Shown here piece after piece: positions 60,946 to 64,000 of a DNA stretch of 64,000 bases (position 1 is its first letter; every line of letters starts with the position of its first letter). Location: contig JADZFR010000001.1 of NCBI GenBank assembly GCA_020849795.1, positions 34,479-98,478 on the forward strand, read 5' to 3'. The translations under genes and the position numbers were made by a program. The notes beneath the pieces were generated by a model, which saw only the letters and a list, made by a program, of their open reading frames with translations, was not told the origin of the DNA and did no database searches. The DNA is from Planctomycetota bacterium. Its GTDB lineage: Bacteria > Planctomycetota > UBA8742 > UBA2392.

Positions 60946-62190
60946 TTACTCCTCGTCATTTGTGACGCTTGTGTCGCGTGCGCCGGCGTTTCGACAGACT
61001 TCCTCGATCGTTGTACGGTAATTCTTGAGCGCACTCTCCGCCTTCTCAGCGTTCTCACGCGCCAAGCGCATGAACTTCTCCATGTTGTCGATAGCCTTCA
61101 TATGTGACCGAACCTCAACTGCGACCGCAAGGTTTCGTTTCATGAAGTCCGGCCCCTCTTCAGCCTGCCGCTTCATCAGGGGCCTGAGCAAATCCAGATC
61201 GCGTTGGAACCAATTCCTGGTCGTTCTCAAGACTGTCACACCTCCGACGAACGCAAACCTGGCGTCTTTGTCTTTGGGGCGAAGGGCGGATTCATCGCTA
61301 ACTACCATGGCTGCGATGGCAATCTGGTGATGGAGTGCATCGCGAACAAGTTTTTCGATCTCCGTGTCTGTCAGTCGGCCTACGTCCTTGTTGTCGACCA
61401 CGATTTTCGATGCGATGAGCTTTTCGCCGTCTTTGTCGTAAAGGCCTATGTGGTAGTCGCCCGACTGCTTTTTGGAGCTCCAGTTTTCAATCCAAACCCC
61501 GGGGATCTCTGCTGCCATGTCTTCGAAGGATCGCTCCTCGACCTTGCCCTTGGTGGCTTCCAGTCGTTGACGCGCATCGGTTAGCTCTGCCGTGAGGGCC
61601 TCACGCTCCTTAGTCAGGTTGGACCGATCCAGTTCCAGACCGTGCAGTTTCTTCTCCAAGGCAACGATGGCGTTGTTTACAGCGTTCTTCTCCTGCTGCG
61701 GGTATGCTTTGGCCAGCGCGCGAAGGTCACTCAGCTCGGTTTGGAGTGTCGCCAACTGGTCCTGAAGTTGTTTTCGTTCTTTCAAAAGAACGCCTTTGTC
61801 TTTGTTCTCTTGATCGGCGCGAGCTTGGGCGGCCGCGGTGTCGCGCGCCTCGCGCAATTGCTGAACGTCTCGCTCAAGGTCCCGCTTCTCGGCTGCCAAC
61901 GTCAGCAACTTCTGATCAAGATCCTTGGTCTTTGCGCTAACCTGTTCGCTGACTTGCCCTCGGAAGTCCGCCCACAACTTCGCATGCATGCGCTCGACGG
62001 CTTGGGTTGCACTCAGGTCTGCAATCAGTGACGGCTCGCGCATCCCCGTTTTCTCATAGAATTCGACGCGAGCCAGCTTTCCGCGTCCCGCGCACAACGG
62101 ACACTCGATCGAGTCTGAACGCAGCTCAACTTGCCCCGATTCCTCAATGGAGACTCGTTTGTCGGCCCGGGGCATTTCGGGTTTGTCCAT
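60946..62190 (-). CDS. Coiled-coil protein with a DUF2130-like putative nuclease-fold domain
   Basis: A 414-residue cytoplasmic protein. Near the N-terminus is a CPLCAGRG motif that may bind zinc with other residues. Residues about 85-225 form a long coiled coil (KDLDQKLLTLAAEKRDLERDVQQLREARD ...). Residues about 230-340 look like DUF2130: SGDYHIGLYDKDGEKLIASKIVVDNKDVGR, with an Asp and a following Asp-x-Lys at the spacing of a PD-(D/E)xK nuclease, then HHQIAIAAMVVSDES. If this reading is right it could act on DNA, perhaps in defence; that is inference. The GC content is lower than in its neighbours. The start is the ATG at 62190. Confidence 0.75.
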   Translation of the reverse strand: MDKPEMPRADKRVSIEESGQVELRSDSIECPLCAGRGKLARVEFYEKTGMREPSLIADLSATQAVERMHAKLWADFRGQVSEQVSAKTKDLDQKLLTLAAEKRDLERDVQQLREARDTAAAQARADQENKDKGVLLKERKQLQDQLATLQTELSDLRALAKAYPQQEKNAVNNAIVALEKKLHGLELDRSNLTKEREALTAELTDARQRLEATKGKVEERSFEDMAAEIPGVWIENWSSKKQSGDYHIGLYDKDGEKLIASKIVVDNKDVGRLTDTEIEKLVRDALHHQIAIAAMVVSDESALRPKDKDARFAFVGGVTVLRTTRNWFQRDLDLLRPLMKRQAEEGPDFMKRNLAVAVEVRSHMKAIDNMEKFMRLARENAEKAESALKNYRTTIEEVCRNAGARDTSVTNDEE

Positions 62191-62391
62191 GGTAGTCGCT
62201 CCGTACTGTGTCAGCTTGCCAACCCGTCGCTGGCGCTCCGGGCTCTTGCTTTCTTGTTCGCCTGCTTTGCCTTTGCTTGCTTGGCTTCTTTACTTCTGCA
62301 ACTGGCGCGGCTTTCGTTGTGCATTCGCGAACTTGTCTTGGGTGCCTTGCCTCCTGCTTGCTTGGCCAACATACAATCGGGCTAGCTTACT

Positions 62392-63981
62392 ATGGGTTGC
62401 GACATGGTCTTTCGGGTCTGTTGGGTTTTTCTTCTGGTCGCATTCGGCCTGTGTGCCTTGAGGGCTCCTGCCGTTGCGCAGGATGACGACCCCCAGCATT
62501 GGCTTGACAGCTACCTCCATGATCCCGACTCACGCGAAGACTTGCGGCCCAAACTGCTGGCGCTCGGCGCTGACAAGCTGGCCGAGTTGATTCGAGCCTA
62601 TCCGCGCCCCAAGCCGCTGGCTGCCGGAGAGCACAAACTCTCGACGACGTGTCCAGACGGGTTCACGCGTCCTTACTGGCTGTGGCTGCCGGACAACTAC
62701 GACGGCACAACGCCCGCTGCGCTGATTGTCTGCCTGCACGGCGGCGTGATGGCTGCACCCGTGGATTCCGGTGTGGCGATCATGCGCTGGTACGCCAAGT
62801 ACCTGAAAACGCGCGAGTCTCCCCGCCCCGTGGTCGTGATGGCAGCTTCTGCCGACTGCTACGAAACATGGATGAACGCCGCCTGGTGGCGCGATGCCGG
62901 CCGCGCCAACATTCACCACTTCATCCGCCAGGCCAAACTGCTGCTCAACATCGACAGCGATCGCGTGTTCGTCAGCGGTTTCAGCGACGGCGGCAGCGGC
63001 AGCTTTGCGATGGCGTTTGGCTCGCCGGATGCGTTCGCCGGCTATCTGCCCATGTGCGGCGACCCGCTGATCCCGATTACCGACGGCCAGACCCACTGCT
63101 ACAGCAACCTCAAGGGCGCCAACATCTTTGCCATGAACGGCGGCATTGACCCGATCTACCCCGGCCGCGAAATCGAAAAGCTGTACAAAGCCGCCAACAA
63201 AGATGGCGCGAATATCGAGTGGGAAATCTATCCCGAAGCCGGCCATGACTGGGGCGACCCTGAAGTCACGTTTCCGCGCAATCTCGGCTTGGTGGACACC
63301 TGGCGGCGCGAACGGCCCGCGGACATCGACTGGAGCGCCGATCGGGGCAGCCTGGGTCGGCGCGGTTGGCTCAGTATCGACGAGACTGGCCCGCTGGACA
63401 AGAAACACAACACGGCAAAGAAGCCTGAACCCAGGGGCGGCGGCAGCTACCGCATTGACCTGGGCATCAAGGTGCCGTCTGACTTCAACCAGATGGCGGC
63501 GCCGCGCGTCGGCCGTGTCGACAAAGACAGCATCGCAGAGCTCATGGGTGTGGAAGCAGGCGACGTGGTGCTCCAGGTTGATGGAAGCGATGTTGCCAAC
63601 TTTCCCGAGATCAGGATGCTGCTGTCGCGCAAACGTGCCGGTGACAAAGTCAGCCTGAAGATCGAGCGCAACGGCGAGTTGCACACCTTTACCGAAACGA
63701 TACCCAGGCCAGAGAAGCGCCACGTTGGGCGGGTCCAGGGCAAGCACGGCTCCACTCTGTCGATCGACGTGCACGATGTGACTCGCCTGTCCGTATGGGT
63801 CACGGCTGCGATGCTGAACGACCGGGGCGAAATCACGATCAAGCTGAACAAAGAGCGCGCGTTCAGCGGCAAGGTGGCCGCCGATGCGGCTGTGCTGCTG
63901 GACGAGTTCTGCCTGAGTGGCGAGCGCGAACCGTTTGCCATCGCGCGCATTCGGCTGGATGTGAAGGCAGTCTTGAAGTAG
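62392..63981 (+). CDS. Secreted alpha/beta-hydrolase (esterase/depolymerase-like) with C-terminal PDZ domain
   Basis: A 529-residue protein with a signal peptide ending in APAVAQ near residue 30. The alpha/beta-hydrolase domain (about 75-300) resembles the PHB depolymerase / phospholipase-carboxylesterase group: oxyanion-side block IVCLHGGVM, nucleophile elbow GFSDGGSGS with Ser198, Asp253 in GGIDPIYPG and His285 in EAGHDWGDP form a likely triad. A PDZ domain follows at about 365-445 (RVGRVDKDSIAELMGVEAGDVVLQVDGSDV). It should hydrolyse ester bonds outside the cytoplasm, with the PDZ domain docking it to a partner or substrate. The substrate is unknown. An ATG at 62404 is an alternative start. 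Confidence 0.88.
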   Translation: MGCDMVFRVCWVFLLVAFGLCALRAPAVAQDDDPQHWLDSYLHDPDSREDLRPKLLALGADKLAELIRAYPRPKPLAAGEHKLSTTCPDGFTRPYWLWLPDNYDGTTPAALIVCLHGGVMAAPVDSGVAIMRWYAKYLKTRESPRPVVVMAASADCYETWMNAAWWRDAGRANIHHFIRQAKLLLNIDSDRVFVSGFSDGGSGSFAMAFGSPDAFAGYLPMCGDPLIPITDGQTHCYSNLKGANIFAMNGGIDPIYPGREIEKLYKAANKDGANIEWEIYPEAGHDWGDPEVTFPRNLGLVDTWRRERPADIDWSADRGSLGRRGWLSIDETGPLDKKHNTAKKPEPRGGGSYRIDLGIKVPSDFNQMAAPRVGRVDKDSIAELMGVEAGDVVLQVDGSDVANFPEIRMLLSRKRAGDKVSLKIERNGELHTFTETIPRPEKRHVGRVQGKHGSTLSIDVHDVTRLSVWVTAAMLNDRGEITIKLNKERAFSGKVAADAAVLLDEFCLSGEREPFAIARIRLDVKAVLK

Positions 63982-64000
63982 GCCACCCAAGTCCGGAATC

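Noticed and set aside
62530..63990. Minus-strand frame of about 480 codons opposite the esterase-PDZ gene
   Set aside because: The sense strand carries the signal peptide, catalytic triad and PDZ domain; the antisense product has none.

Overview
The window reads as chromosome of a Gram-negative, GC-rich bacterium, most likely a planctomycete or a close relative. That placement is inference from gene content, not from a marker phylogeny: kdsB implies KDO and an outer membrane; there are many secreted or membrane proteins of no known family, GspK-like pseudopilins, a Ser/Thr kinase with a DLG motif and a C-terminal membrane anchor, tandem WYL regulators, a membrane-anchored HTH protein and a type A RNase P RNA. 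No transposase, phage gene, CRISPR array or replication origin was seen.

Layout. 0-4.7 kb: end of a PLP enzyme, hemC, a small secreted protein, HTH-membrane protein, response regulator, 2-hydroxyacid dehydrogenase. 4.7-8.6 kb (minus): hypothetical, EVE protein, BFD-like ferredoxin, repeat protein, hpt, apgM. 8.8-14.3 kb: a giant DsbD-type thiol:disulfide reductase whose last thioredoxin domain is reached only through an in-frame TGA, then a PAS-GAF-GGDEF protein. 14.4-18.3 kb: secreted protein, purH, CPBP protease. 18.3-21.4 kb (minus): nuoJ-nuoK-nuoL with no nuoM or nuoN beside them. 21.5-31 kb: HEAT lipoprotein, VWA protein, a 1565-aa pseudopilin-like protein with a LamG-like region, and a large secreted protein. 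31-36.5 kb: kinase, kdsB, membrane stub plus GGDEF protein, HExxH membrane protein. 36.5-39.4 kb: a lower-GC secreted gene pair flanked by a 32-bp direct repeat, one member broken by an amber codon. 39.4-48 kb: two WYL regulators, DedA, PDZ protein, GspK, LigB-type dioxygenase, RimK/TrkA_C fusion, OmpR-type regulator. 48.1-48.6 kb: tRNA-Val(CAC) with its 3' end repeated three times around two 132-bp structured inserts. 48.6-55.7 kb (minus): secreted protein, rho, coaE, lipoprotein, polA. 56-64 kb: two paralogous membrane proteins with BRCT-like ends, a NrtR-like Nudix regulator with its own operator-like palindrome, rnpB, DUF3052, a coiled-coil DUF2130-like protein and an esterase-PDZ fusion.

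The strongest discovery candidate is the DsbD homologue at 8809-12534. A TGA at 12232-12234 sits exactly where the first cysteine of the C-terminal CxxC motif belongs (UxxC). The frame then stays open for 99 conserved-looking codons. A 7-bp hairpin with a GGA loop lies 17 nt after the TGA, as in bacterial SECIS elements, and the next gene starts on the stop codon of the extended frame. Together these point to a selenocysteine-containing membrane reductase fused to four DsbD-alpha-like domains and two thioredoxin domains. The other notable items are the tRNA-associated tandem insert and the island bounded by the 32-bp repeat.
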